From the NCBI GenBank assembly GCA_020830965.2, contig JACCFC020000003.1, positions 80,420 through 144,419 of the forward strand: 64,000 bases of DNA. The letters run 5' to 3'. Every line of letters starts with the position of its first letter. The stretch's first letter is position 1. Shown here piece by piece: positions 34,737 to 44,248 of the stretch. Below the pieces are notes generated by a model, which did not search any database, was not told the origin of the DNA, and worked only from the letters and a program-made list of their open reading frames with translations. This DNA is from Neisseriaceae bacterium TC5R-5 (GTDB lineage Bacteria; Pseudomonadota; Gammaproteobacteria; Burkholderiales; Chromobacteriaceae). The position numbers and the translations under genes were made by a program.

Positions 34737-35704
34737 GTCTTGGGTATGGCCAGATAGGCTAGGCGCTTACTTTCATGCCGCCCCTTAGTCACATTGTCCA
34801 ATACCAGACCAGAGGTAAACGATAATAAAGCGCAGACCATCAGAGAAGCGCTCAGCACCGCTGTCGGTAACCGCGGCACTAGGCCGGTTTGCCAGAAAGT
34901 ATGAATCAGCGGCCATGACAAAATCAGAGCAGACAAACTAAGCACCAGCGCAGCCAGGCCATAAAACTGCAAGGGGCGCTCATGAACATAGAGCTGCATG
35001 ATAGTCTTGAAGATGCGTAAACCATCCCGATAAGTGGACAATTTGCTAACTGAGCCTTCTGGTCGTGCCCCATAAGGGGTATCGACTTCAGCCGTCGGCA
35101 TGCGTAACTCTAAAGCATGCACCGTCAATTCCGTTTCGATTTCAAAACCATGGGAAATGGCGGGAAATGATTTGGCATAGCGGCGAGAAAAAGCACGATA
35201 GCCGGAAAGCATATCGGTGAACTCGCCGCCAAAAATCTGTCGCACACTACGCGTCAGCATCCGATTACCAAACTGATGGCCCTGGCGATAGGCTGCCTTG
35301 CTGATCTGCTCGCTTACTTTACGACAACCCACCACCATATCTGCCCCGCCATCAATTACCGCGTCTACCAGCTTTAACACCGAAGCGGCGTCGTACGTGG
35401 CATCGCCATCGACCATCACGTAGATATCGGCTTCAACATCAGCAAACATGCGACGAACAACATTGCCTTTGCCCGGAAGAGGGACGTCGATTACCTAGGC
35501 ACCATGCGCCAGCGCCAACTCCTTGGTTTTATCTGTGGAGTTATTGTTGAAGACATAAATTTCCAAGGCTGGCAGCGCTCTTTGGAAATCTTGAATCACC
35601 AGAGGAATAGCGATTTCTTCGTTATAACAGGGAACGAGTAAAGCAATTTTGCGATTTCGGCACATAGGGCTGCGGCTGGTCGGAAAGAAAAAATGATGAT
35701 TCAC
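34733..35704 (-). pseudogene. GtrB-like family 2 glycosyltransferase with in-frame TAG
   Basis: From ATG 35704 the frame begins with a family 2 start (A-L-L-V-P-C-Y-N-E-E, then Y-V-F-N-N-N-S-T-D-K-T) and stops at TAG 35497-35495. It then continues in the same frame through V-I-D-V-P-L-P-G-K-G-N-V-V-R and V-M-V-D-G-D-A-T-Y to two C-terminal hydrophobic segments. The whole would be 323 residues, the GtrB/polyprenyl-phosphate glycosyltransferase layout. Relatives typically have an ordinary residue at this position (CAG to TAG is the simplest change). Unless read through, the enzyme is lost and the cluster would be silent. Confidence 0.85.
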
Positions 35705-35783
35705 TCATCGTAGGGGAGTGAGTATAACCGAAGCAAAGATTAGATTGCCTATCCAACCGTAAACAACAGGGAGTGATCGCTGC

Positions 35784-36848
35784 TTACTGTGCATGTTTAC
35801 TATTGACCGAAGCAGTAATCGCTAGGTGGCTAGACGAACTAGCCGCAATATAGTGTGAGCTTCTTTTCAGGCATTTTTTCTCGATAAAGTGCCAGGACAA
35901 TAATGCGGCAGCGAGCGTTAATACCAGAGCCAAAGCTAAGCCCAACCACGCATTCAATGCAAAGACATTCAAGAAGATCAGTAGCTGAATAATGGGAAAA
36001 TGATAGAGGTAAACTCCAAAAGATATATCGCCATAGCGACCCAATCCCAAGTTACGAACAGCAGAAGTAGATAGGTAAATCACGAGACAAGTAAACGCTA
36101 ATGGTTCAATCACTAATCTGGCGGAAGGGCTCTTGATAAAAATCAACATCAACAAAGAAGCCATTGCCAAGTATTTTATATTAGCCAGTATTTTTTGGTT
36201 GACCGAGAATAAAGAACCGATGACAAAATAAGATAACTGTCCTGGGAACTGACGTGCTATTTCCTCACCCTTACCACCGCTGTAAATGTGAATAAAGTAA
36301 TATACCCAACATACACTAAGGAAAAATAAAACTAGGCTGCTAATTAATGAACCCCACTTCTTAAAGAACCAAGCGACAAAAGGAAGACAAGCATATAGCA
36401 TCACTTCTACTTTTATTGTCCAGAGAGAACCATTTAGCGTCGGTAGCGGGTTAGCATCAAAAACGCCCGGTAGAGTAGGCTGTAAAAAATTCAATAGCAG
36501 TAGATTGGAAAGCAAATACTTTAGCGTAATACTAGATAGCATAAAATTGGATAAGCTTAAACTACTCACAAACGCACCTATCAATAAGCAAACTATAATC
36601 ACGACAAAATAACCAGGGTAAATGCGTCGAACTCTTTTTTCTAAATACTCCCTAATGTTATGACTACTGTGATAGCTTTTCATCACTAAAAAACCACTAA
36701 TAGCAAAAAAACCTTTCACTGCAAAATCAGCATTAAAAATACTATTAAAAAACTGAAAGCTTGATAGTTGCGTTAAGGTAGCCAGATGAGCAAAAAAAAC
36801 GGTTAACGCTAGCGCAATCCTTACACCATCAAAATTATTCTTGTCCAT
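35784..36848 (-). CDS. Acyltransferase 3 family membrane protein (O-acetyltransferase-like)
   Basis: A 354-residue membrane acyltransferase of the OafA/Oac group, with about ten hydrophobic segments. Family hallmarks are F-D-G-V-R-I-A-L-A at the start, F-F-A-I-S-G-F-L-V near residue 48 and K-R-V-R-R-I-Y-P-G-Y near 72. Such proteins acetylate O-antigen or other surface sugars. The DNA is AT-rich against its neighbours, a sign of transfer. It heads the leftward gtr-like cluster. Confidence 0.88.
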   Translation of the reverse strand: MDKNNFDGVRIALALTVFFAHLATLTQLSSFQFFNSIFNADFAVKGFFAISGFLVMKSYHSSHNIREYLEKRVRRIYPGYFVVIIVCLLIGAFVSSLSLSNFMLSSITLKYLLSNLLLLNFLQPTLPGVFDANPLPTLNGSLWTIKVEVMLYACLPFVAWFFKKWGSLISSLVLFFLSVCWVYYFIHIYSGGKGEEIARQFPGQLSYFVIGSLFSVNQKILANIKYLAMASLLMLIFIKSPSARLVIEPLAFTCLVIYLSTSAVRNLGLGRYGDISFGVYLYHFPIIQLLIFLNVFALNAWLGLALALVLTLAAALLSWHFIEKKCLKRSSHYIAASSSSHLAITASVNSKHAQ

Positions 36849-37098
36849 GTATTCTGTACTTGTGGGTAGCTTAGGGCTTTAAAAAACTGGGGAGCTAGTT
36901 GGCTTATTCGGCAGGGGTTTTAACGAAACCCCCTATCTATGAGATTAGTCGCTTGACCACCTTTGATCATGAATCGCTAGCATATCGCCACATCAAGTTG
37001 GTGCGACAGCATGCTAGCGGATAGAGCATATATATGCAATGTGTGCCAAGTGTAGGTTGTCGGGCAAGCTGATCAGTCTTGCCCATCTTTCAATGCAC
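36849..37098. other. Gene-free gap with two inverted repeats
   Basis: Between the acyltransferase and the second fibre gene I see no gene. It holds GGGGTTT-TAACG-AAACCCC (36914-36932), a terminator-like hairpin without a T run, and a 9-bp inverted repeat CGCTAGCAT/ATGCTAGCG (36975-36983 and 37011-37019). Confidence 0.5.
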
Positions 37099-38004
37099 TT
37101 AATAGCTTATACAAATCAATAGCTTTACCCCTGCAGCCAGATTAGCCGCACCGCCCGTTTCACTAATGCCAACATTATGGCCGTGCGCACCAGCTGCATT
37201 CAATGAAACCCCCGTTCCAGAAATATTTGTTTGAACCCCTGTATTCACACCAGCAGCATAGGAGCCACTCCCCGCTCGAGTGCCATCCATCGCCATAAAG
37301 GAGATGCTATGGCTATGCCCAGGGTCATTAACAGTGTGTGAGTGTGAACCTTGAGAGTCTGTCCAAGCGCTGTGTGTATGCTTAAGTAGCTCCCCCACCA
37401 CTCGCCCGCCCACATTACTACTCGTGCCCCCCAATAAGGCATAGCCGTCAGGCACATTCGGCAAATGAAACGTCGTTGAGCCATCCCCTGTGCCGTAGCG
37501 GGTGCCTATCACTTTAAATAGGGCTGCATAAGTGGTACGGGATACCGTTGCGCCATTACAAGCCAAAGTACCAGCAGGCGGGCTAGTGCCGAAAGACGCA
37601 ACTAAGCAGCCCGGCTTCGACACCAAGGTCAGCACTTGCTGTTCAGTTATCGCGTCGCTAATGCCATAGCCGGCCAGCGTTGTCGCTTTTGTCGCCTTGG
37701 TATCGAGCTCGGTCTTGGTGGCGCCGTCGGTAATGCCATACCCCGCCAGCGTCGTCGGCCGCACCGTGCCATTCCAGGCCAGCTTTTTAATCGCTTGCGC
37801 TAGTTGGTCGGTACGCTTGGCATCAACTGTTTGGCCGCTATCTTTTACGACGCTTAATAGCTCCTGCTGTGTGTTAATCGTGGCGTCCTGCATATCGTTT
37901 AGCCATGTGGCAGTAACGATGGTGCCCATTTCGCCAGTGCCGGGGTCGCCATCGTGGAAGCGATTGTCCGAACTGCCGCTAATGGGCTTGATGGGGTTGA
38001 GCAT
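37099..38004 (-). CDS. Second tail fibre with collar domain and His-rich tip (fibre 2)
   Basis: A 301-residue fibre. Residues 1-90 follow fibre 1 closely (F-H-D-G-D-P, G-T-I-V-T-A-T-W-L-N, D-S-G-Q-T-V-D-A-K-R-T-D-Q, T-L-A-G-Y-G-I-T-D). Residues about 125-145 repeat the G-Y-G-I-S-D motif. Residues 150-210 are a phage collar domain (A-G-T-L-A-C-N-G-A-T-V-S, F-H-L-P-N-V). The distal part has H-T-H and two H-S-H motifs, like iron-binding fibre needles. It stands alone, 24 kb from fibre 1, with its own ribosome-binding site (CAGGAG). Confidence 0.88.
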   Translation of the reverse strand: MLNPIKPISGSSDNRFHDGDPGTGEMGTIVTATWLNDMQDATINTQQELLSVVKDSGQTVDAKRTDQLAQAIKKLAWNGTVRPTTLAGYGITDGATKTELDTKATKATTLAGYGISDAITEQQVLTLVSKPGCLVASFGTSPPAGTLACNGATVSRTTYAALFKVIGTRYGTGDGSTTFHLPNVPDGYALLGGTSSNVGGRVVGELLKHTHSAWTDSQGSHSHTVNDPGHSHSISFMAMDGTRAGSGSYAAGVNTGVQTNISGTGVSLNAAGAHGHNVGISETGGAANLAAGVKLLICISY

Positions 38005-38398
38005 GGGGTTTTCTCCTGTGGCTTAAGTGAATGAAAGACGGGCGTAGCGCCTGACTTGCGCCGTTATCGTGTGCGGCAAGATTGGCAGCTATTGTGCAAG
38101 CTCACAGGAAAGCGCGGCAGAGGACGGATGTCAGTATGCTGACTAGCAAGCATGGTGGGGTGAAGGGGGATAATATACTGTTGAGACGCCTTCGCTAAGT
38201 GTCTATACAATAAAAAATAGATGGTGTAGTTTTTTCCATTTTTGCTCATGTTTCAAGCTAAAAACCATGCAAACATCCAACAAAATACAAAATAAAATCA
38301 CTATAAATCAATAATATAAATCGCCATTGCTTGTCGGGCATTGACAACACATCTTCACCTCTGTAATTGTATATACAACAAAGTCAGGAACAGACCCT
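38005..38398. promoter_or_regulatory. Intergenic region with the hut promoter/operator
   Basis: TTGTATATACAA (38367-38378) is a perfect palindrome of the kind bound by HutC, 20 bases before the hutI start. A TTGACA (38341-38346) lies upstream with no good -10 at the right distance, so the promoter probably overlaps the operator. The left part is the 5' side of the fibre 2 gene, and a short leftward frame in it has no support. No hutC gene is in the window. Confidence 0.6.
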
Positions 38399-39643
38399 AT
38401 GCGTGCATCCTCCCCTTCTCGCCCCAGCTTATGGATTAATGCCCGTCTCGCCACGATGGACCCAGCACACGGCGACACTTATGGTGTACTCGAGCAGCAT
38501 GCTTTGCTGGTCGAGCAAGGTCGCGTCCGTGCCATTGTGCCGCAGCAAACGATAGGGCTTGCCGACTTTAGCGGCGAAGTGGTGGATGTGGCTGGACGTT
38601 GGGTAACACCCGGTTTTATCGATTGCCACACGCATTTGGTATATGGCGGCAACCGTGCGGCAGAGTGGGAGAAGCGTTTAAACGGCGTACCTTACCAGCA
38701 GATTGCCGCCGAGGGTGGCGGGATTGTGTCTACGGTACGGGCAACACGGGAGCTGTCGGAACAGGCCCTGCTGGAACAAAGTGTGCCGCGCTTGCAGGCG
38801 CTACTGGCCGAGGGTGTCACCACGCTGGAGATCAAGTCCGGCTACGGTTTGAGCTTGGAACAGGAATTAAAGCAGCTACGCGTAGCGCGAGGCCTGCAAC
38901 AGGCATGGCCGGTAGAAGTAGCCAGTACGCTCTTGGCCGCGCACACAGTACCACCAGAGTACGCCGGCCGTGCCGATGCTTATATCCAGCTGGTGATTGA
39001 GCACATTTTGCCAGCCGTGGCCGCCGAGCAGCTAGCTGAGGCGGTAGATGTATTTTGTGAGAGTGTCGGCTTTTCGCTGGCGCAAACTCGCCGGGTGTTT
39101 GCCGCGGCGCAGGCACAGGGTTTGCGCGTGAAGGGCCATGTCGAACAGCTGTCGAATCTACATGGTGCGGCCTTGGTGGCGGCGTTTGGCGGTTTGTCGG
39201 CGGACCATATTGAATACCTGGATGCCGCCGGTGTCGCCGCCTTGCGTGAGGCGGGTACCGTCGCGGTGTTGCTGCCGGGGGCGTTTTATTTCTTGCGCGA
39301 AACGCAGAAGCCACCCGTTGAGTTATTGCGCGCTGCCGGGGTGCCAATGGCGGTATCTACCGATCTTAACCCTGGCACCAGCCCATTTGCATCGATTCGG
39401 CTGGCGATGAATCAGGCCTGTGTGCTGTTTGGGCTGACCCCGGCTGAGGCGCTGGCAGGTGTCACGCGGCATGCGGCGCAGGCACTGGGTCGGGCGGGCA
39501 GCCACGGCCGTTTAGCGGCTGGCTATGTGGCGGATTTTCTGGTGTGGGATATCGAGACTCCCGCTGAGATTATTTATGGCCTGGGTAGCAATCCTTTACA
39601 ACAGCGGGTGTTCCGTGGCGTGGCTCAGCACATGCCGGCTTAA
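38399..39643 (+). CDS. hutI: Imidazolonepropionase
   Basis: HutI hydrolyses imidazolone-5-propionate to formiminoglutamate, the third step of histidine breakdown. The 414-residue amidohydrolase has the metal motif D-C-H-T-H-L-V-Y-G-G-N-R, then T-L-E-I-K-S-G-Y-G-L, H-V-E-Q near residue 245 and S-T-D-L-N-P-G-T. It is the first gene of the hut operon, directly after the HutC-like palindrome. The start at 38399 gives the family N-terminus W-I-N-A-R-L-A-T-M-D-P. Confidence 0.95.
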   Translation: MRASSPSRPSLWINARLATMDPAHGDTYGVLEQHALLVEQGRVRAIVPQQTIGLADFSGEVVDVAGRWVTPGFIDCHTHLVYGGNRAAEWEKRLNGVPYQQIAAEGGGIVSTVRATRELSEQALLEQSVPRLQALLAEGVTTLEIKSGYGLSLEQELKQLRVARGLQQAWPVEVASTLLAAHTVPPEYAGRADAYIQLVIEHILPAVAAEQLAEAVDVFCESVGFSLAQTRRVFAAAQAQGLRVKGHVEQLSNLHGAALVAAFGGLSADHIEYLDAAGVAALREAGTVAVLLPGAFYFLRETQKPPVELLRAAGVPMAVSTDLNPGTSPFASIRLAMNQACVLFGLTPAEALAGVTRHAAQALGRAGSHGRLAAGYVADFLVWDIETPAEIIYGLGSNPLQQRVFRGVAQHMPA

Positions 39644-39672
39644 ACGCTCCGCTTATCAAGCAAGAGAACAAG

Positions 39673-40608
39673 ATGACGATTGATATGAGTGTCTGGAACG
39701 GACGCGTTGATGCTGACGAAGGTGAACTAGCCCGCCGTTGGCATCAGTTAGCGCAACCATTTACACCCGGTTTACCTGCCGGAGTGGGTTTGCTCGGTTT
39801 TGCCTGCGATGAAGGCGTGCGCCGTAATCAGGGCCGGCTTGGTGCGGCGGCTGGGCCGCTGATTATCCGTAAGGCTTTGGCCAACCTGGCTTGGCATCAA
39901 CAACAGCCCTTATGGGATGCCGGTGATATTCATTGTCACGATGGCGATCTGGACGCCGCACAGCGACGTTTGGGTGAGCAGGTACAGCAGTTGCTAGCGC
40001 AAGGGCAGTTTCCGCTGGTGTTAGGCGGCGGACATGAAACCGCTTACGGCACTTGGCGTGGCCTGGCGGCGGCGCAGCCGGATAAGGTCATCGGCATTAT
40101 CAACTTTGATGCGCATTTTGATATCCGCGCGGCCGATGTGGCCACTTCCGGTACGCCGTTTGCGCAGATCGCCAGCGACTGTGCCGCCAGTGGACGTCCT
40201 TTTCATTATCTGTGTCTGGGTGTGGCCGAGCCTTCCAATACTCAGGCCTTGTTCGAGCGCGCCCGTAGCTTAGAGGTGCAGTGGATATTAGACAGCGATA
40301 TGACGCTGGATACCTTGCCGAATGTACGGCGCGATGTCATGGCGTTTGTCGATCAGGTCGACCTGGTGTACCTGACCATTGATCTGGACGTCTTACCTGC
40401 CAGTGTGATGCCGGCGGTATCCGCCCCGGCGGCCATGGGTGTGGCCTTGCCGGTGGTCGAGGCACTGGTTAAACGGATTGCCGCTAGCGGCAAATTGGCT
40501 GCGGCTGATCTGGTTGAGCTGAACCCGCAGTTTGATATCGATAGTCATGGTGCCAAAACTGCTGCCCGACTCGCGTGGAGTATTACCCGTCATTTAAAAA
40601 AACCTTAA
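39673..40608 (+). CDS. hutG: Formimidoylglutamase
   Basis: HutG cleaves N-formimidoyl-glutamate to glutamate and formamide. The 311-residue protein is in the arginase/ureohydrolase family. The Mn2+ ligands are seen in G-G-G-H-E (about 119-123), N-F-D-A-H-F-D-I (about 145-152) and T-I-D-L-D-V-L-P (about 237-244). It lies 29 bases after hutI in the hut operon. The formamide-forming route, rather than a deiminase plus deformylase, is indicated by this gene. Confidence 0.94.
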   Translation: MTIDMSVWNGRVDADEGELARRWHQLAQPFTPGLPAGVGLLGFACDEGVRRNQGRLGAAAGPLIIRKALANLAWHQQQPLWDAGDIHCHDGDLDAAQRRLGEQVQQLLAQGQFPLVLGGGHETAYGTWRGLAAAQPDKVIGIINFDAHFDIRAADVATSGTPFAQIASDCAASGRPFHYLCLGVAEPSNTQALFERARSLEVQWILDSDMTLDTLPNVRRDVMAFVDQVDLVYLTIDLDVLPASVMPAVSAPAAMGVALPVVEALVKRIAASGKLAAADLVELNPQFDIDSHGAKTAARLAWSITRHLKKP

Positions 40609-40656
40609 ACCTGTCATCCGGTTTAGCGGTGTTATCCCTTACTCAGGAGAAATCTT

Positions 40657-42324
40657 ATGTTTGATCCCCGCCACGATTCATCCCGTGTTATTCGCGCTCC
40701 GCGTGGTAACCAACTGACGTGTAAAAGCTGGCTGACAGAAGCGGCCTATCGCATGATCCAGAACAATCTGGATGCCGAAGTGGCAGAGCACCCGCAAAGC
40801 CTGGTGGTTTACGGCGGTATTGGCCGTGCCGCGCGTGACTGGAAGTGCTACGACACCATTCTGAACGTACTCGAACGCCTGGAAGATGATGAAACCTTGC
40901 TGGTGCAGTCCGGCAAGCCGGTGGGCGTGTTTAAAACCCATACCGATGCGCCACGGGTGCTGATTGCCAACTCCAATCTGGTACCGCACTGGGCCAACTG
41001 GGAGCATTTCAACGAGCTGGATAAAAAAGGCCTGATGATGTACGGCCAGATGACTGCTGGCTCTTGGATTTATATCGGCTCACAAGGCATTGTGCAGGGT
41101 ACCTATGAAACCTTTGTCGCTATCGCCAAGCAACACTTTGCTGGCCAGCCGCAAGGCCGCTGGATTCTGACAGGTGGCTTGGGTGGGATGGGCGGTGCGC
41201 AACCACTGGCGGCCACCATGGCCGGCTTCAGCATGATTGCGGTGGAATGCGACGAAACCCGTATCGATTTCCGCCTGAAAACCCGCTATGTCGATCGCAA
41301 AGCCAATACGCTGGACGAGGCACTGGCGATGATTGAAGAAGCCAAACATAGCGGCAAGCCAGTATCTGTCGGCCTACTCGGCAATGCTGCCGATGTGTTT
41401 ACCGAACTGGTGACTCGTGGCATCACCCCCGATGTGGTAACCGACCAAACCTCAGCCCACGACCCGGTGCATGGCTACCTGCCACAAGGCTGGACTGTGG
41501 CACAGTGGCGCGACAAACAAAAAACGCATGCCGTGCAAGTGAGTGAGTTAGCCAAGAAATCCATGGCGGTGCAAGTACGTGCAATGCTGGCCTTGCAGCA
41601 ACGCGGCGCGGCCACCCTGGACTATGGCAACAATATCCGCCAAATGGCGCTGGAAGAAGGGGTAAAAGATGCCTTCAACTTCCCCGGTTTTGTCCCGGCC
41701 TATGTTCGCCCGCTGTTTTGTGAAGGCATCGGCCCGTTCCGCTGGGTAGCTCTTTCTGGCGACCCGGAGGATATCTACAAGACCGATCAGAAAGTCAAAG
41801 AGCTGATTCCTGACGACCCGCACCTGCATAACTGGCTGGACATGGCACGCGAACGCATCAGCTTCCAGGGTTTACCGGCGCGTATCTGCTGGGTAGGCCT
41901 GAAAGACCGTGCCCGTCTTGGTCTGGCCTTTAATGAAATGGTAAAAAATGGCGAACTGAAAGCTCCCATCGTCATTGGTCGTGATCATCTGGATTCCGGC
42001 TCCGTCGCCAGCCCCAACCGTGAAACCGAAGCCATGAAAGATGGCTCTGATGCCGTTTCCGACTGGCCTTTGCTTAACGCCTTGCTCAACACCGCCGGCG
42101 GCGCTACCTGGGTATCACTCCACCATGGCGGCGGCGTAGGCATGGGCTTCTCGCAGCACTCCGGCGTGGTCATTGTGTGTGACGGCACCGATGCCGCAGC
42201 CAAGCGCGTGGGTAGAGTATTACGTAATGATCCCGCGACCGGCGTGATGCGCCATGCTGATGCTGGCTATGAGATTGCACAGAACTGCGCACGTGAACAG
42301 GGCCTCGATTTACCCATGCTGTAA
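40657..42324 (+). CDS. hutU: Urocanate hydratase
   Basis: HutU converts urocanate to imidazolone propionate using tightly bound NAD+. The 555-residue protein is of normal length and very conserved: [24 protein letters not shown] and [12 protein letters not shown] are all present. The catalytic Cys region is A-R-I-C-W-V-G-L. The start has a good AGGAG site 8 bases before. Confidence 0.97.
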   Translation: MFDPRHDSSRVIRAPRGNQLTCKSWLTEAAYRMIQNNLDAEVAEHPQSLVVYGGIGRAARDWKCYDTILNVLERLEDDETLLVQSGKPVGVFKTHTDAPRVLIANSNLVPHWANWEHFNELDKKGLMMYGQMTAGSWIYIGSQGIVQGTYETFVAIAKQHFAGQPQGRWILTGGLGGMGGAQPLAATMAGFSMIAVECDETRIDFRLKTRYVDRKANTLDEALAMIEEAKHSGKPVSVGLLGNAADVFTELVTRGITPDVVTDQTSAHDPVHGYLPQGWTVAQWRDKQKTHAVQVSELAKKSMAVQVRAMLALQQRGAATLDYGNNIRQMALEEGVKDAFNFPGFVPAYVRPLFCEGIGPFRWVALSGDPEDIYKTDQKVKELIPDDPHLHNWLDMARERISFQGLPARICWVGLKDRARLGLAFNEMVKNGELKAPIVIGRDHLDSGSVASPNRETEAMKDGSDAVSDWPLLNALLNTAGGATWVSLHHGGGVGMGFSQHSGVVIVCDGTDAAAKRVGRVLRNDPATGVMRHADAGYEIAQNCAREQGLDLPML

Positions 42325-42405
42325 GGTCAATATCAATCAGCTTCAAGCCAGAAACCACCGTGATGTGGTTTCTGGCGTTTAAAAAGTATTTTCTGGAGTC
42401 GCTAT

Positions 42406-43938
42406 ATGAGTAAGTTAACAATTGTTCCTGGCCAACTGACACTGGCCGATATGCGTCGCATCGCACGTGAGCCCGCTTTACAAATTCAACTGGATCGTGA
42501 CAGCCACGCCGCTATCGACGCTGCTGCTGCCACCGTGGCGCGAGTCCTATCCGAAGGCCGTACCGCCTATGGCATCAATACCGGCTTTGGTCTACTGGCC
42601 AACACCCGTATTGAACCGGAAGAATTGGAATTGCTGCAGCGTTCCATTGTGTTATCACACGCGGCCGGTATTGGTGCACCGATGAGCGATAGCACGGTGC
42701 GCCTGGTGATGGCGCTGAAAATTAATTCGCTGGCACGCGGCTTCTCCGGTATTCGCCGCCTGGTGATTGAGGCCTTGGTCACTCTGTTTAACCAGCGTAT
42801 TTATCCGGTGATTCCACAAAAAGGCTCGGTTGGCGCGTCTGGCGACCTGGCGCCGCTGTCTCATATGAGCGCAGTGCTGATCGGTGAAGGTGAAGCGTTT
42901 GTCAACGGCACCCGCGTACCCGGTGCCGTGGCCATGCGTAGCGCTGGTCTGGAGCCGATTGTGCTGGCACCGAAAGAAGGGCTGGCCTTATTAAATGGCA
43001 CCCAGGCCTCCACCGCTTTTGGGCTGGAAGGCTTGTTTGCCGCTGAAGACCTGTTCGCCTCCGCCATCGTGGCCGGTGCCATGTCCGTCGAGGCCGCGCA
43101 AGGCAGTCGCACCCCATTTGATGCCCGCATCCACACCGTACGCGGCCATGCAGGGCAAATCGACGCCGCCAGCGCCTACCGTGCTTTGCTGGAGCACAGC
43201 GAAATCGAACACTCCCACGAAGATTGCGGCAAAGTACAAGACCCGTACTCGCTACGTTGTCAGCCGCAAGTAATGGGCGCCTGCCTGACGCAAATCCGTC
43301 ACTCGGCAGGTGTGCTGGCAATTGAGGCCAATGCGGTATCCGATAATCCGCTGGTGTTTGCCGAAGATAACGATATTCTATCCGGCGGTAACTTCCACGC
43401 CGAGCCGGTGGCGTTTGCGGCGGATAATCTGGCACTAGCGATTGCCGAGATTGGCTCACTGTCCGAACGACGCATGGCCTTGCTGATCGACAGCAATCTA
43501 TCCAAGCTGCCGCCCTTCCTGGTCAATAACGGTGGCGTCAACTCCGGCTTCATGATTGCTCAGGTCACCGGTGCGGCCTTGGCCTCAGAAAACAAATCGC
43601 TGGCTCATCCGGCCTCCGTCGACAGTCTGCCGACATCAGCCAATCAGGAAGACCATGTGTCCATGGCGACCTTTGCCGCTCGCCGTTTGAAAGATATGGC
43701 AGAAAACACTGCCGGTATTCTGGCGGTAGAGCTATTGGCCGCCTGCCAGGGCGTCGACTTCCGCGCCCCGCACAAAACCTCGGCCAAACTGGAATCGGCC
43801 AAGGCTGAATTGCGCGAGCAAGTCAGCTTTTACGATAAAGACCGCTACTTCGCACCGGATATCGAAAAAGCCGCCACCCTGGTAGCCAGTGGTTCGTACA
43901 ATCGCTTTGTTGCCAGTGGCTTATTACCATCTTTGTAA
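42406..43938 (+). CDS. hutH: Histidine ammonia-lyase
   Basis: HutH deaminates L-histidine to urocanate, the entry step. The 510-residue protein carries the A144-S145-G146 triad ([13 protein letters not shown]), which cyclises to the MIO cofactor, and Y-G-I-N-T-G-F-G near residue 55. It is the last gene of the operon and is followed by a strong terminator. The order hutI-G-U-H means the pathway is complete to glutamate. Confidence 0.97.
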   Translation: MSKLTIVPGQLTLADMRRIAREPALQIQLDRDSHAAIDAAAATVARVLSEGRTAYGINTGFGLLANTRIEPEELELLQRSIVLSHAAGIGAPMSDSTVRLVMALKINSLARGFSGIRRLVIEALVTLFNQRIYPVIPQKGSVGASGDLAPLSHMSAVLIGEGEAFVNGTRVPGAVAMRSAGLEPIVLAPKEGLALLNGTQASTAFGLEGLFAAEDLFASAIVAGAMSVEAAQGSRTPFDARIHTVRGHAGQIDAASAYRALLEHSEIEHSHEDCGKVQDPYSLRCQPQVMGACLTQIRHSAGVLAIEANAVSDNPLVFAEDNDILSGGNFHAEPVAFAADNLALAIAEIGSLSERRMALLIDSNLSKLPPFLVNNGGVNSGFMIAQVTGAALASENKSLAHPASVDSLPTSANQEDHVSMATFAARRLKDMAENTAGILAVELLAACQGVDFRAPHKTSAKLESAKAELREQVSFYDKDRYFAPDIEKAATLVASGSYNRFVASGLLPSL

Positions 43939-43953
43939 AAAGTGATAAGTATC

Positions 43954-43989
43954 AAAAACCCCGTCAGCGTTAAACTGGCGGGGTTTTTT
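43954..43989 (+). terminator. Terminator of the hut operon
   Basis: AAAAACCCCGTCAG, a short loop, then CTGGCGGGGTTTTTT. It is a strong stem with a six-T run, 16 bases after the hutH stop. Confidence 0.9.
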
Positions 43990-44001
43990 GTTTAGCTAGG
44001 C

Positions 44002-44119
44002 TTAGAGCCGCTAACAAAACCTCGAATAGCACCTGAGCCGAGGCCCGCCGACGCAGACAGTACAAGTAGTATGGTAAGGAGGTGCGATGCTGGATCAGGG
44101 GTTTTGTTAGCGGCTCTAA
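44002..44119. repeat. MITE-like element, copy 1
   Basis: A 118-base element bounded by perfect 20-base terminal inverted repeats, TTAGAGCCGCTAACAAAACC at the left end and its complement at 44100-44119. It has no coding capacity. Related copies are at 45563-45680 (opposite orientation), 45804-45860 (internally deleted) and 52710-52825. No matching transposase is in the window. Confidence 0.8.
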
Positions 44120-44248
44120 ACCAAAAGGGTTGATTTAACACTCAGGCACACCCGGCGCAACATTCATTTTGCGTACCATATCCGTGCATCTTTAGGCATA
44201 CTAGCTAAAACACCCCATCTCCTCTTCGGTCAATGGAAATACGCGTCG

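Noticed and set aside
38064-38249. 61-codon minus-strand frame upstream of hutI
   Set aside because: No ribosome-binding site, no homology recognised, and it lies in a promoter region with low-complexity composition.
44002-44119. Insertion sequence
   Set aside because: The element has terminal inverted repeats but only 118 bases and no transposase frame, so it is called MITE-like instead.
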